This document shows positions 24,295-31,519 of a DNA stretch of 37,164 nt, piece after piece. Each line of letters begins with the position of its first letter. Position 1 is the stretch's first letter. The notes under the pieces are model-generated. The model made no database searches, was not told where the DNA came from, and saw nothing but the letters and a program-made list of their open reading frames with translations. The stretch spans positions 1 through 37,164 of the forward strand of contig NHHW01000009.1 in assembly GCA_002172185.1 (NCBI GenBank). The letters are read 5' to 3'. Source of the stretch: Euryarchaeota archaeon TMED173 (GTDB lineage Archaea > Thermoplasmatota > Poseidoniia > Poseidoniales > Thalassarchaeaceae). Position numbers and translations under genes: made by a program.

Positions 24295-25089
24295 ATGATT
24301 GCCGAGGATGCTTGGGGCAAGAGGTGGGCTAACTGTGCTCACCCACTTTCCCACGAATTCATGCGTGTGGCGACGGAGAAAAAGTCGTTGGTAGTACTAG
24401 CAGCAGATTTGCCTAGTGTAGACGCGATTCTGAGGCTTATCGAATCTGTTGGAGACAGTGTGTGTGCACTAAAGACTCATGTGGATATGATTGAAGGATT
24501 CAATATTGAAGACTGGTCCATGGTAGAGGATTCTGCTCGCTCTAAGGGTATGCTTCTGTTTGAGGATAGGAAGTTCGCAGATATTGGTAAGGTGGCTAAG
24601 ACTCAAATGGGCGGCCTCTACGATATTCGGTCGTGGGCAGACTTAGTAACTTCACACAGTATTAGTGGTCCCGATATTATAGATGGTATTGCTGAAGGTT
24701 GGGATGCAGTAGAAAGGATTGGGGGGGTCCTGCTGCTTGCACAAATGTCGAGTTCCAATAATCTTCTTGATGAGAGGTATACCGACGAGACAATTAGAAT
24801 GGGCTCAGCCTCTCCACATGTTGTGGGATATATTGGAAATGGAAGCTCACAGTCAGATCTGAGGGCTCTCAGGAGTAAGGTTGGAGAGGGTAAGATGATT
24901 TGGACCCCTGGAGTGAGCTTGGACGCTGCAGAGGGTAGTTTGGGGCAGAGATACGGCAACCCTGTAGACGCGGTGACCGCTGGCTCAGACGCGGTGATTG
25001 TGGGCTCTGGTATTTACGGGTCCGAAGATCCTGCGACCTCAGCGAAAGAGTATGCCTCGGCTTCATGGAGTGCCTTGCTGGAGAGGTAA
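24295..25089 (+). CDS. pyrF: Orotidine 5'-phosphate decarboxylase, eukaryotic/UMPS-like type
   Basis: A 264-residue TIM-barrel decarboxylase forming UMP from OMP. The catalytic residues lie in ALKTHVD (K60, D64) and FEDRKFADIG (D91, K93, D96). The pattern LLLAQMSS, HVVGYIGNG, TPGVSL and LGQRYGNPVDAV follows the eukaryotic UMPS/Ura3 branch rather than the short archaeal form. An oddity: the usual phosphate-binding Arg of the IVGRGIY motif is Ser (VGSGIY, S238), read directly from GTGGGCTCTGGT. The start is fixed by the strong AGGAGG. The small membrane protein gene follows four bases after the stop. Confidence 0.93.
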   Translation: MIAEDAWGKRWANCAHPLSHEFMRVATEKKSLVVLAADLPSVDAILRLIESVGDSVCALKTHVDMIEGFNIEDWSMVEDSARSKGMLLFEDRKFADIGKVAKTQMGGLYDIRSWADLVTSHSISGPDIIDGIAEGWDAVERIGGVLLLAQMSSSNNLLDERYTDETIRMGSASPHVVGYIGNGSSQSDLRALRSKVGEGKMIWTPGVSLDAAEGSLGQRYGNPVDAVTAGSDAVIVGSGIYGSEDPATSAKEYASASWSALLER

Positions 25090-25092
25090 TTC

Positions 25093-25353
25093 ATGGCGAC
25101 CCAGGACTTAGTTGCCTGGATTTGCTCAGCTTTAGTGATTTTAGCGATTTGTGCTTTCGTCTTTTTCGAGCTACTGAAAAGATGGAGGGTCGGCCTAAGA
25201 CTAACGGAACTGGATGAGACTCTTCTGAGTGATGACGGGGTTTCAGTCGAAGAAATTACAGATGCGCCCAAGGGTAGTATGGTTACGAGCGGTAATGTTG
25301 CTGAGTTGATTGAAGAAAGTCACAAACCTAAGACATCTGGTAAATCTGAATAG
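25093..25353 (+). CDS. Small single-TM protein of unknown function
   Basis: 86 residues. An N-terminal membrane helix (about 8-28, VAWICSALVILAICAFVFFEL) is followed by a basic stretch KRWRVG and an acidic, polar tail, so the C-terminus is probably cytosolic. I do not recognise a family. It begins three bases after pyrF with a GAGGT purine tract upstream, so it is likely read from the pyrF transcript. The final 34 bases overlap antisense with the pseudo-receiver gene. Confidence 0.6.
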   Translation: MATQDLVAWICSALVILAICAFVFFELLKRWRVGLRLTELDETLLSDDGVSVEEITDAPKGSMVTSGNVAELIEESHKPKTSGKSE

Positions 25354-25964
25354 AATGCTGTCAAGATAGCGATTACTGAAAACACAGCAATTAACATCAC
25401 AACTTTTAGGGCCTTTCTTTTCTCTCTCGGATTCTCAATTTTCTCGTTTGTCGGAAGAGGGTTGCCATCTGGGAATAGGCTGGAATGTGGCTCTGGAAGT
25501 TTTGCCTCTATGTTTAGAGGCTGTGGGGGCGTGTCGTCTATTTCGGGATATAGTTCGTCTAGATCCGCCAATCCTGGAGCATCAGGGATTGGTCCGTTGA
25601 TAATCATCCATTTTTGTTCTATGTCGGATCTAGTGATCGGCGTTGTTAGGACTGCGACGGCCCCGGAAGAGTACGCAGCGTCGCTCGCTTTTTCCAGTCT
25701 TGACTTGCTTACCACGAAAATAATCCTAGCTTCTGGATCTCTCTCTCGGATTTCTAATGCTACAACGTGACCGTCCATAGTCGGGAGATTTAGTCCCAAG
25801 AAGACCATCTTAGGTTTGAGTCGAATGTATTGGTCGACTGCTCGGTCACCGTCATCACAAATCTCTGAAACCCATCCTCTCTGAGACATTATTGAACGCA
25901 CCCTTCCAGCGGTGATTGCGTTCTCATGGACTATGAGTGCACGGGGTTTCCCTTCAATCGTCAT
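25320..25964 (-). CDS. Membrane-anchored pseudo-receiver domain protein
   Basis: 214 residues. Residues about 7-120 follow the CheY-like receiver fold: ALIVHEN for the usual VDDE, FLGLNLPTMDG for LLDxxLPxMDG, FVVSKS, and TTPI for KPI. The phospho-acceptor Asp is Gly (G57), the acidic pair is H13/E14 and the conserved Lys is Thr (T108), so phosphorylation is not expected. A proline-rich acidic linker follows, then a basic REKRKALK and a C-terminal membrane helix (about 184-204), a tail-anchored arrangement. It lies 46 bases downstream of ftsY on the same strand. Function is unknown; a protein-binding scaffold is plausible. Confidence 0.75.
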   Translation of the reverse strand: MTIEGKPRALIVHENAITAGRVRSIMSQRGWVSEICDDGDRAVDQYIRLKPKMVFLGLNLPTMDGHVVALEIRERDPEARIIFVVSKSRLEKASDAAYSSGAVAVLTTPITRSDIEQKWMIINGPIPDAPGLADLDELYPEIDDTPPQPLNIEAKLPEPHSSLFPDGNPLPTNEKIENPREKRKALKVVMLIAVFSVIAILTAFYSDLPDVLGL

Positions 25965-26010
25965 CTAACAGTCGACAGGGGTCCTGACTCAAGAAGTGGA
26001 TGGTCGAAAA

Positions 26011-27255
26011 TCATGAGAGAATATCGTCTACAAGCCAATTGGGATCAAACGGAGATAGATCATCATATCCCTGTCCAGTTCCTGCCAAGACTATCGGTCT
26101 TCCAGTAGCATGGGATATGGAGAGCGCTGCTCCTCCCTTGGCATCTGTATCTAATTTGCAAAGGGCAGCTCCATCGAATGAGAGCTTCTTCTGGAATTCC
26201 ACAGCTTGGTAAACCGCATCATTCCCTGCTAAAGCGTCTGCAACAAAGATCACTAAGTGGGGGTTGGTTACTCTGTGGACCTTTCGAAGTTCCTCCATCA
26301 AATTGGATTTGTTTTGCATCCTTCCGGAGGTATCTACGATTACTATATCTTCTCCCTTGGCCTTCGCACTCTCGATTGCGTCTCTTGCGACGGCGGCAGA
26401 ATCGCCCCCCCTCTGGCTCTTTATGCATCTTATACCCAGTCTATCTCCATGAGCTGCTAACTGATCGATTGCCCCGGCGCGGAATGTGTCTGCAGCAGCC
26501 AGAACGACTGCAAATCCTTGATCCTTCATCCTCTTTGCAATCTTAGCAGAAGTAGTGGTCTTTCCTGTGCCATTAACTCCTACCATCATTATGACTACAG
26601 GAGATTCTTCTTCTACGAGGTTTTGGATTGTTCTATCGAAATCCCAATAACTATTCCCAAGGAGAGAAAGAAGGGCTCCCTTTAGTGCCCTCTCTACTAC
26701 CTGGGCTAGGTTCGTCTTCCTATTTACTCTAGATCCTACTAGGTGGTTTGTTAGAGCCTCTAAAAGTTCTATCACTGCAGTGTGGCCCATATCTGAAGAA
26801 AGTAGCTCTTCTTCTAATTCCTCCAAGAGTTGTTGCAGTACTGGGCCATCTTTGATTACTCTCCCACCTCTTGTTCTTGCATCTCCTCCTAGATCTATCT
26901 CAAACTCGATTTTACCGGACTCTACCAGTTTTCGACCAGTGGTAGAGTTCATAGGATTTCTAACGATCTTGGGTGATTCTGTTTTCTGTGATTTTGTACT
27001 CTTTTCTCTCTGTGCCTTCTTCCTTTCCTTTGAGCTAGACGGTTGCCTGAATGGGTCATCTACTTCTTCTTCAAAGATGTCCCACTGGTTCTCATTAGTG
27101 GGAGCAGCCTCTTCGTGGTCTGATGTTATCTTTTTCAGATTCCTGCTTCTGGATTTGGTTGCATTTGTTGCTTCTGCTGATCCCTCTTCTGCCGTTATTC
27201 CAATTTCTCCCTCTACCTCTTCAATCCTTTTTCTAAAGCGATCAAAAAGTCCCAT
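26011..27255 (-). CDS. ftsY: Signal recognition particle receptor FtsY
   Basis: A 414-residue SRP GTPase. A charged N-terminal region (1-105) precedes the N domain. The G domain has the P-loop GVNGTGKTT (226-234), DTFRAGAIDQL (256-266), DTSGR (308-312), CKLDTDAKGG (366-375) with the usual TKxD Thr replaced by Cys, and the C-terminal GTGQGYDDLSPFD. It docks SRP-ribosome complexes at the membrane. Prefoldin alpha lies nine bases upstream, a gene order common in euryarchaea. The start ATG lies directly before the family-typical MGLFDRFRKR. Confidence 0.97.
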   Translation of the reverse strand: MGLFDRFRKRIEEVEGEIGITAEEGSAEATNATKSRSRNLKKITSDHEEAAPTNENQWDIFEEEVDDPFRQPSSSKERKKAQREKSTKSQKTESPKIVRNPMNSTTGRKLVESGKIEFEIDLGGDARTRGGRVIKDGPVLQQLLEELEEELLSSDMGHTAVIELLEALTNHLVGSRVNRKTNLAQVVERALKGALLSLLGNSYWDFDRTIQNLVEEESPVVIMMVGVNGTGKTTTSAKIAKRMKDQGFAVVLAAADTFRAGAIDQLAAHGDRLGIRCIKSQRGGDSAAVARDAIESAKAKGEDIVIVDTSGRMQNKSNLMEELRKVHRVTNPHLVIFVADALAGNDAVYQAVEFQKKLSFDGAALCKLDTDAKGGAALSISHATGRPIVLAGTGQGYDDLSPFDPNWLVDDILS

Positions 27256-27264
27256 TTTTAGTCC

Positions 27265-27783
27265 TCAGTCATCCAAAGTGAGTTCAGTTCCTCTCTTTCT
27301 ACGAGTTTTTCTCTTCGGTAGTGGTGTTTGGGTTTTTTCTAGTATTTCTGAAGATTCTTCTTGACCCTGAAGTCCCTCTACTGCCTGGTTGAATGTTTTA
27401 GCGAGGGACACGATGTATTCCTCTAGTTGTTCATACTCTTTCCTGATTGTATCCAAAATTCCTTTGAGTTCATTATTTCTATTCCTCAGTATTTCTGTAG
27501 CTTCGTCTCTTGTCTTCTCAGCTTGAATTCTACTACCAATATCGACGACTGCTCCTCCTTTTGGTTGAATATCGGCTATTAACTGGACTCCAGCGCCTAG
27601 GGGAATCATCGCCCCCTTAGCACCTTCTTCTGAGATGGAGTGTAATGCCTCGATAGCTTGCTCCTGTTCAAGTCTGATGCTCTCTAGATTTCTGATCTGC
27701 TGATCGAGTGCCTGTAGTCTCTCTCTATTTACTTCCACTAGGTGTGCTAAGCGCTGTAGATCTGCCTTATCTGCCTCAGCCAT
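27265..27783 (-). CDS. pfdA: Prefoldin alpha subunit
   Basis: A 172-residue cytosolic chaperone subunit. Two long coiled-coil helices (about 8-55 and 95-145) flank the beta-hairpin region GAMIPLGAGVQLIADIQPKGGAVVDIG, the alpha-type prefoldin signature. A Lys/Arg-rich then acidic C-terminal tail adds about 25 residues. With beta subunits it forms the jellyfish-shaped hexamer that passes unfolded proteins to the thermosome. ftsY follows nine bases downstream; the CysC-like fusion gene lies 52 bases upstream. Confidence 0.94.
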   Translation of the reverse strand: MAEADKADLQRLAHLVEVNRERLQALDQQIRNLESIRLEQEQAIEALHSISEEGAKGAMIPLGAGVQLIADIQPKGGAVVDIGSRIQAEKTRDEATEILRNRNNELKGILDTIRKEYEQLEEYIVSLAKTFNQAVEGLQGQEESSEILEKTQTPLPKRKTRRKRGTELTLDD

Positions 27784-27835
27784 GGTCTACGGGATGGTCA
27801 CGGTGCAATGAAGTCGTCGCTAATTGGATGGGGAG

Positions 27836-28726
27836 TTACTCCCCGTCCCATATTCCTTCTGAAATCATGAATTGCATTACTCTTTCAGATACATTAGCTC
27901 TATTCCCACCACGAACGCCTGTGGCGGAAACTTCGAAAACCTCTGGAGGAATGTCTTGAGCCTCTCTTAATTCATATCCAACCTTTCTTCCATATGAGAC
28001 GGCTTCGATGTCTGGCATTATCCATGCCTCAACATCCTCTTCCTGATATCTATACTCAATCATTCGCTTCCTAACCTCTGCAGGATAGGGGTCAGATTCA
28101 GTTACTGGCGTATCTCTGATTCCAACGACAACCCTCTTGCCTTGGTCCAGCTCTTGCTGAATAAGCCATTCGTGCCCCACGTGGAGAGGTTGCCATCTAC
28201 CAGGAAGTAATACTGCCTTGGATTTCTCGAAAAGATGGGATAGTTGGTCTACCATGTCTTCAACAGTATGTCCGGCCTCACCACTAGAATTCAGCGTCAT
28301 ATGGGCACACTTTGGCTCATCAAAGGGGTCAGAGACTCCAGTGAAATTAGAAATTTCCCCGGTTCTCGCCTTCGCATACAGTCCTTTCACATCTCTTTCT
28401 TCGCACACTTCTAGAGATGTGGATACGTGGGCCATCACTGAACCATCTGGAAGAATCTCCAGAATCTTTTCTCGAACGTCCTCATAGGGGGTGATGAATG
28501 AGCAAATTACTGGGGTGTGCTTGGAGATTAGTGATGCCATTCTAGCGATACCAAGCAAGTGTTTTTCCCTACCCTCTCTGGAGAAATCGTTGTTTGAGAA
28601 AAAATCCCTAATTGTGTCTCCATCTAGAAGTTCGGCTCCATACCTCTTTACTGCCGCTTCTGCAATCGTAGTCTTACCAGCACCCGAAAGTCCAATCATC
28701 CAAACAACTGTATTCCCCATGCTCAC
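27836..28726 (-). CDS. CysC-like (APS kinase-like) kinase fused to an HxGH nucleotidyltransferase
   Basis: 296 residues, two domains. Residues 5-168 resemble adenylylsulfate kinase: P-loop GLSGAGKTT (12-20), LLDGDTIR (33-40), FSREGR (48-53), CSFITPYEDVRE (75-86), ERDVKGLYAKARTGE (110-124) and NFTGVSDPF (127-135). The APS-binding NIRR segment is replaced by HLLG (56-59). Residues 170-296 form a NadM/cytidylyltransferase-like domain: PGRWQPLHVGHEWLI (HxGH 182-185) and SATGVR (267-272) for the ISxTxxR motif. It is too short to be ATP sulfurylase, so this is not a normal PAPS synthetase. The sulfate- or nucleotide-linked substrate is unknown. CysQ is 31 bases upstream on the same strand. Confidence 0.85.
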   Translation of the reverse strand: MSMGNTVVWMIGLSGAGKTTIAEAAVKRYGAELLDGDTIRDFFSNNDFSREGREKHLLGIARMASLISKHTPVICSFITPYEDVREKILEILPDGSVMAHVSTSLEVCEERDVKGLYAKARTGEISNFTGVSDPFDEPKCAHMTLNSSGEAGHTVEDMVDQLSHLFEKSKAVLLPGRWQPLHVGHEWLIQQELDQGKRVVVGIRDTPVTESDPYPAEVRKRMIEYRYQEEDVEAWIMPDIEAVSYGRKVGYELREAQDIPPEVFEVSATGVRGGNRANVSERVMQFMISEGIWDGE

Positions 28727-28757
28727 ACCTGATGAGCCTTCGTCCGGTGATTCGCAT

Positions 28758-29567
28758 TTAATCCTGATTCTCCGACCAGACGTCGTTCCACTTCGTACTA
28801 CAGGTAACTAGGAAAAATGGATTGATCACATCTGTTACCAAATCGTAATCGAGAGTTTCACAGTCTGGCCCGAGCACTTTCCCTCCTGCTGACTCAACTA
28901 CTGCATGGGCTGCGGCTATGTCCCAGCATGATGTAGGTCCGAATCGCGGGTAAAGGTCTGCCGACCCTTCTGCGACAATGCATGCCTTGAGAGATGAGCC
29001 CATCCTGATTATCTCATGCTCTCCGATAGAGCTTGCAAATGCTTCGTCAGTCTTTGACCGATGGCTACCGCTTGCTACTAATCGGACGGGGCCTTCTGGG
29101 CGATTATTCACTGAAATTTCCCTTGTATGTCCTTTCGATATCTTAATTCCGGGTCTCTTTTTTCCGCCATACCACGTGGTTTGAGTAACTGGAGCGTGAA
29201 CTACTCCAAAAACGGGGTCCCACCTGTATGCTTTTCTTCTCATCAGTGCGATGTTTACAGTAAACATGCCATTTCTCTTGATGAATTCCTTAGTGCCATC
29301 GAGTGGATCAACTAACCATGAAAATTCATTGGACATCGCATCTCCGACACGGCCTTCCTCCGAAACAATTGGGGTACTGGGATCGAGCTTCATGAGTCCT
29401 TCAACGATTGTTTCGTGCGCTGCTATGTCAGCTATTGTCAGCGGAGAGTCGTCTTCCTTGGTATGCACCTGAGCATTTGTTGCTGAATCGTAGATGCCCA
29501 TTATTGCACTGCCAGCTTCTATTGCTAGGTCTACAATATCCAGATCTTCATAATCCATCGTTACCAC
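28758..29567 (-). CDS. cysQ: CysQ-type 3'(2'),5'-bisphosphate nucleotidase
   Basis: A 269-residue member of the inositol-monophosphatase fold. Metal-site motifs are SPLTIADIAAH, IVSEEG, WLVDPLDGTKEFI and, near the C-terminus, SCWDIAAAHAVVESAGG. DGTKEF and FTVNIAL are typical of CysQ, which hydrolyses PAP (and PAPS) to AMP (or APS). The start is GTG 29567, overlapping the preceding TAG by one base, or ATG 29558. Placement directly before the CysC-like fusion suggests recycling of a 3'-phosphonucleotide by-product of that pathway (inference). Confidence 0.92.
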   Translation of the reverse strand: MVTMDYEDLDIVDLAIEAGSAIMGIYDSATNAQVHTKEDDSPLTIADIAAHETIVEGLMKLDPSTPIVSEEGRVGDAMSNEFSWLVDPLDGTKEFIKRNGMFTVNIALMRRKAYRWDPVFGVVHAPVTQTTWYGGKKRPGIKISKGHTREISVNNRPEGPVRLVASGSHRSKTDEAFASSIGEHEIIRMGSSLKACIVAEGSADLYPRFGPTSCWDIAAAHAVVESAGGKVLGPDCETLDYDLVTDVINPFFLVTCSTKWNDVWSENQD

Positions 29568-30118
29568 TAGAAGTCCTCTAGTTTAGAAGCAGCTGTTTCT
29601 AGCCTATGTCTTGCATCCTCTTCAAGATAGAATAAGAATGGGTCTTCATCTTCCATAATGTCTTTCCACGAAGACATTGCCCTTGCCCATATCTCTTCTC
29701 TTGAGTTCCAATCTAGCATCCTGTCTACAAATCTACAATATCGTTGGATGTCTTCGTCATCAGGTGCCACTCTTCGCAGAATTTCATTAGTCTGAGCAAT
29801 CATTAGCCCTTGTGTTGGGTTTAGTTTGTATGTGGTGAAAGGGTTTCTTTCTTGATTTATCGTGATATGGTCCCTCCATAGGCCAAAGGTAACGTCGTAT
29901 GAAAACCCCACCAACAGAACGATTGCCAGAACTACCACTGCTATTCCGATTAATCCTAGATAGGTTAGTGGGATTAGAAAGAATGTCTCGCTGGATACGA
30001 ATCTCCATGAGACATATGGCCAGACCAAAAGCGTGATAGTGGCTGTCCAGAAGCCCAGACTGATTATAGCCTGACTCTGCTGAATTCGCCAATATTGCCT
30101 CATCAGCCACTTCTTCAT
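29567..30118 (-). CDS. Two-TM protein of unknown function
   Basis: 183 residues. Two membrane helices (about 17-40 and 48-72) are followed by a charged, Trp-rich soluble region (FVDRMLDWNSREEIWARAM; ending EEDARHRLETAASKLEDF) that is probably cytosolic. I recognise no family. Its stop overlaps the first base of the cysQ GTG, so it is tightly coupled to cysQ and the CysC-like fusion and may be the membrane partner of that module. The L20a gene lies 68 bases upstream. Confidence 0.65.
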   Translation of the reverse strand: MKKWLMRQYWRIQQSQAIISLGFWTATITLLVWPYVSWRFVSSETFFLIPLTYLGLIGIAVVVLAIVLLVGFSYDVTFGLWRDHITINQERNPFTTYKLNPTQGLMIAQTNEILRRVAPDDEDIQRYCRFVDRMLDWNSREEIWARAMSSWKDIMEDEDPFLFYLEEDARHRLETAASKLEDF

Positions 30119-30186
30119 CGGTCTAGGCCCGGTTAGAGTTAGTTTTCACCATTGCCCAGAAATATCGGCTCTCGAAGACAAAGCGC

Positions 30187-30453
30187 CTACTCTTCCTCTG
30201 ATTCTGGTGAGTCGGTGCCCAAGGAGTCGGTGCCGCCAAAATATGCTACGACCACATGAGAATGTGAATTAGATGGGTCTATCTGTTCGATCTCATCGAC
30301 CAGAACGAACCGCCTAGACACCCTGTGCCTGCTTCCGAAGTTTGACATTACCCTCTCCATAGCGTCTTCCTTATTTTTTGCCACCAAATCTATGTTGAAT
30401 GGTTGGTTCTTCTTACCGGCTCTGAAAGAACCCTTGGCCCTGAATGCCTTCAT
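30187..30453 (-). CDS. rpl18a: Ribosomal protein L20a/L18Ae (LX)
   Basis: 88 residues. MKAFRAKGSFRAGKKNQPFNIDLVA and the SRHRVSRRFV segment match archaeal LX/L18Ae, a large-subunit protein. A serine/acid-rich tail (about 68-88) extends beyond the usual domain. It heads a minus-strand series that reaches pfdA and ftsY, matching the known archaeal L18a-pfdA-ftsY neighbourhood but with three nucleotide/membrane genes inserted. A TATA box 27 bases upstream predicts a leaderless transcript. Confidence 0.93.
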   Translation of the reverse strand: MKAFRAKGSFRAGKKNQPFNIDLVAKNKEDAMERVMSNFGSRHRVSRRFVLVDEIEQIDPSNSHSHVVVAYFGGTDSLGTDSPESEEE

Positions 30454-30475
30454 ATCGCAACCGAGTTAGGTTTCC

Positions 30476-30483
30476 GATTTAAC
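30476..30483 (-). promoter_or_regulatory. TATA box for rpl18a (leaderless)
   Basis: Minus-strand GTTAAATC is centred about 27 bases before the rpl18a ATG at 30453, predicting a start at the AUG. It probably drives the whole series down to the pseudo-receiver gene. Confidence 0.55.
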
Positions 30484-30567
30484 CCAAGCGGGTCCTAGAT
30501 GTGGTTTCTGTCAGAAGATCTCCCTCAAGGTTCAAGTGGATGCATGCATGGTTAGAATCGATTAGGC

Positions 30568-30987
30568 ATGACTGTGAACACCCCTCCGAAGGACGGAGTC
30601 GTCGATCTTAGGAAAAGATTGGCTGGAATTCCACGAAATAGGCTTGTTGAAGAGGTGGTTTCAAGATGGGACGATGTGATTCGCCTGGAAGGGGAGATCG
30701 CGAATCTAAGAAGGCGTTTGCGAGAGGCCGAGTTAGTTACCGATGGTGGCGTCTTAGAATCTTCTCGCATCAGTCAAATGGAAGAGCGTTTGCGTATTGC
30801 TGATTCAAAAGTTAGAAAGCTAGAGGGTTCCCTAATTAATGAGAAGTCGAGGAGAAAGTCGGTCGAGGAGGAATCTAGTCGCTTGGTGGAGCTGCAAGCA
30901 GAGAATTCTAGGCTACTCAAAAATGAGGAGGAGTTGCTACTACTCGTCCTAGATATGGAATCGGAGATAGATCGGCTGACGAAATAG
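30568..30987 (+). CDS. Coiled-coil protein of unknown function
   Basis: 139 residues, highly charged, with heptad patterns across about 35-65 and 75-139 (DDVIRLEGEIANLRRRL; MEERLRIADSKVRKLEGSL). It is predicted to be a soluble cytosolic coiled coil with no membrane segment. I recognise no family; N-terminal GVVDLRKRLAGIPRNRLVEEV looks like a short folded or docking segment. It is divergent from rpl18a (114-base spacer) and convergent with the zinc-ribbon gene (4-base spacer). Confidence 0.65.
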   Translation: MTVNTPPKDGVVDLRKRLAGIPRNRLVEEVVSRWDDVIRLEGEIANLRRRLREAELVTDGGVLESSRISQMEERLRIADSKVRKLEGSLINEKSRRKSVEEESSRLVELQAENSRLLKNEEELLLLVLDMESEIDRLTK

Positions 30988-30991
30988 GAAG

Positions 30992-31474
30992 TTACTCCTC
31001 CTCTGAATCGTCGTTCTTCTTTCCTGTAAACGAAGTGAACACACCGAAAACCTCGGAAATCAAGCCTCTTGCCACAGCTGAAGGGGAGTTAGCTATACTA
31101 GAATCTCGCCTTTTATCGGTTTTCTTCGTTATTTCCCTTATTTCTGGCATGAAAGGTTCCATTTCTCTATTGTCGAACCATAGAGACCCGCATTTTAAGC
31201 ATCCATCTACTTCGATTGTCGTTCCTTCTGTGGTACGGACTGGTCCCTTGACCATTTCACCATCACAGGTCGGACATCTGTATCCTGCGCTGGTTCCTGC
31301 TTCGAAAACTCCATTCCTGACATTCCTGAGCACTGGCTGTTTCATATTCGATGATAGCCACCTGTCACTGGCCATAATCCCATAGCAAAAACTGCAGTAG
31401 TGCATATGTCCAGAAACCACATCTCCGTGCAGTTCCATCTCAGAATTACAGCATGGACAGGATGCGTCCGCCAT
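30992..31474 (-). CDS. Double zinc-ribbon (TFIIB-type zf) protein
   Basis: 160 residues. Zinc ribbon 1 uses C6/C9 and C27/C30 (HYCSFCYGIM); ribbon 2 uses C67/C70 and C92/C95 (CPTCDGEM and CLKCGSLWFDNRE), the zf-TFIIB domain pattern in which the second knuckle is followed by WxDxxE-like residues. The C-terminus is charged and ends in DDSEEE. Such proteins are widespread and uncharacterised. It lies 45 bases after the GGGP synthase stop on the same strand and may end that operon. Confidence 0.8.
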   Translation of the reverse strand: MADASCPCCNSEMELHGDVVSGHMHYCSFCYGIMASDRWLSSNMKQPVLRNVRNGVFEAGTSAGYRCPTCDGEMVKGPVRTTEGTTIEVDGCLKCGSLWFDNREMEPFMPEIREITKKTDKRRDSSIANSPSAVARGLISEVFGVFTSFTGKKNDDSEEE

Positions 31475-31519
31475 GGGCGATGTGTATCGTTGGAGCGTAA
31501 GAGGGTGCCTGCTCCCTGT

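Noticed and set aside
26780-27364. 194-residue plus-strand ORF rich in Ser/Phe
   Set aside because: Antisense of the charged N-terminal region of ftsY and the pfdA tail; the real genes have clear motifs.
27836-28726. Bifunctional PAPS synthetase (APS kinase plus ATP sulfurylase)
   Set aside because: The nucleotidyltransferase half is about 125 residues with a GRWQPLHVGH motif, whereas ATP sulfurylase needs about 380 residues and lies in a different family.
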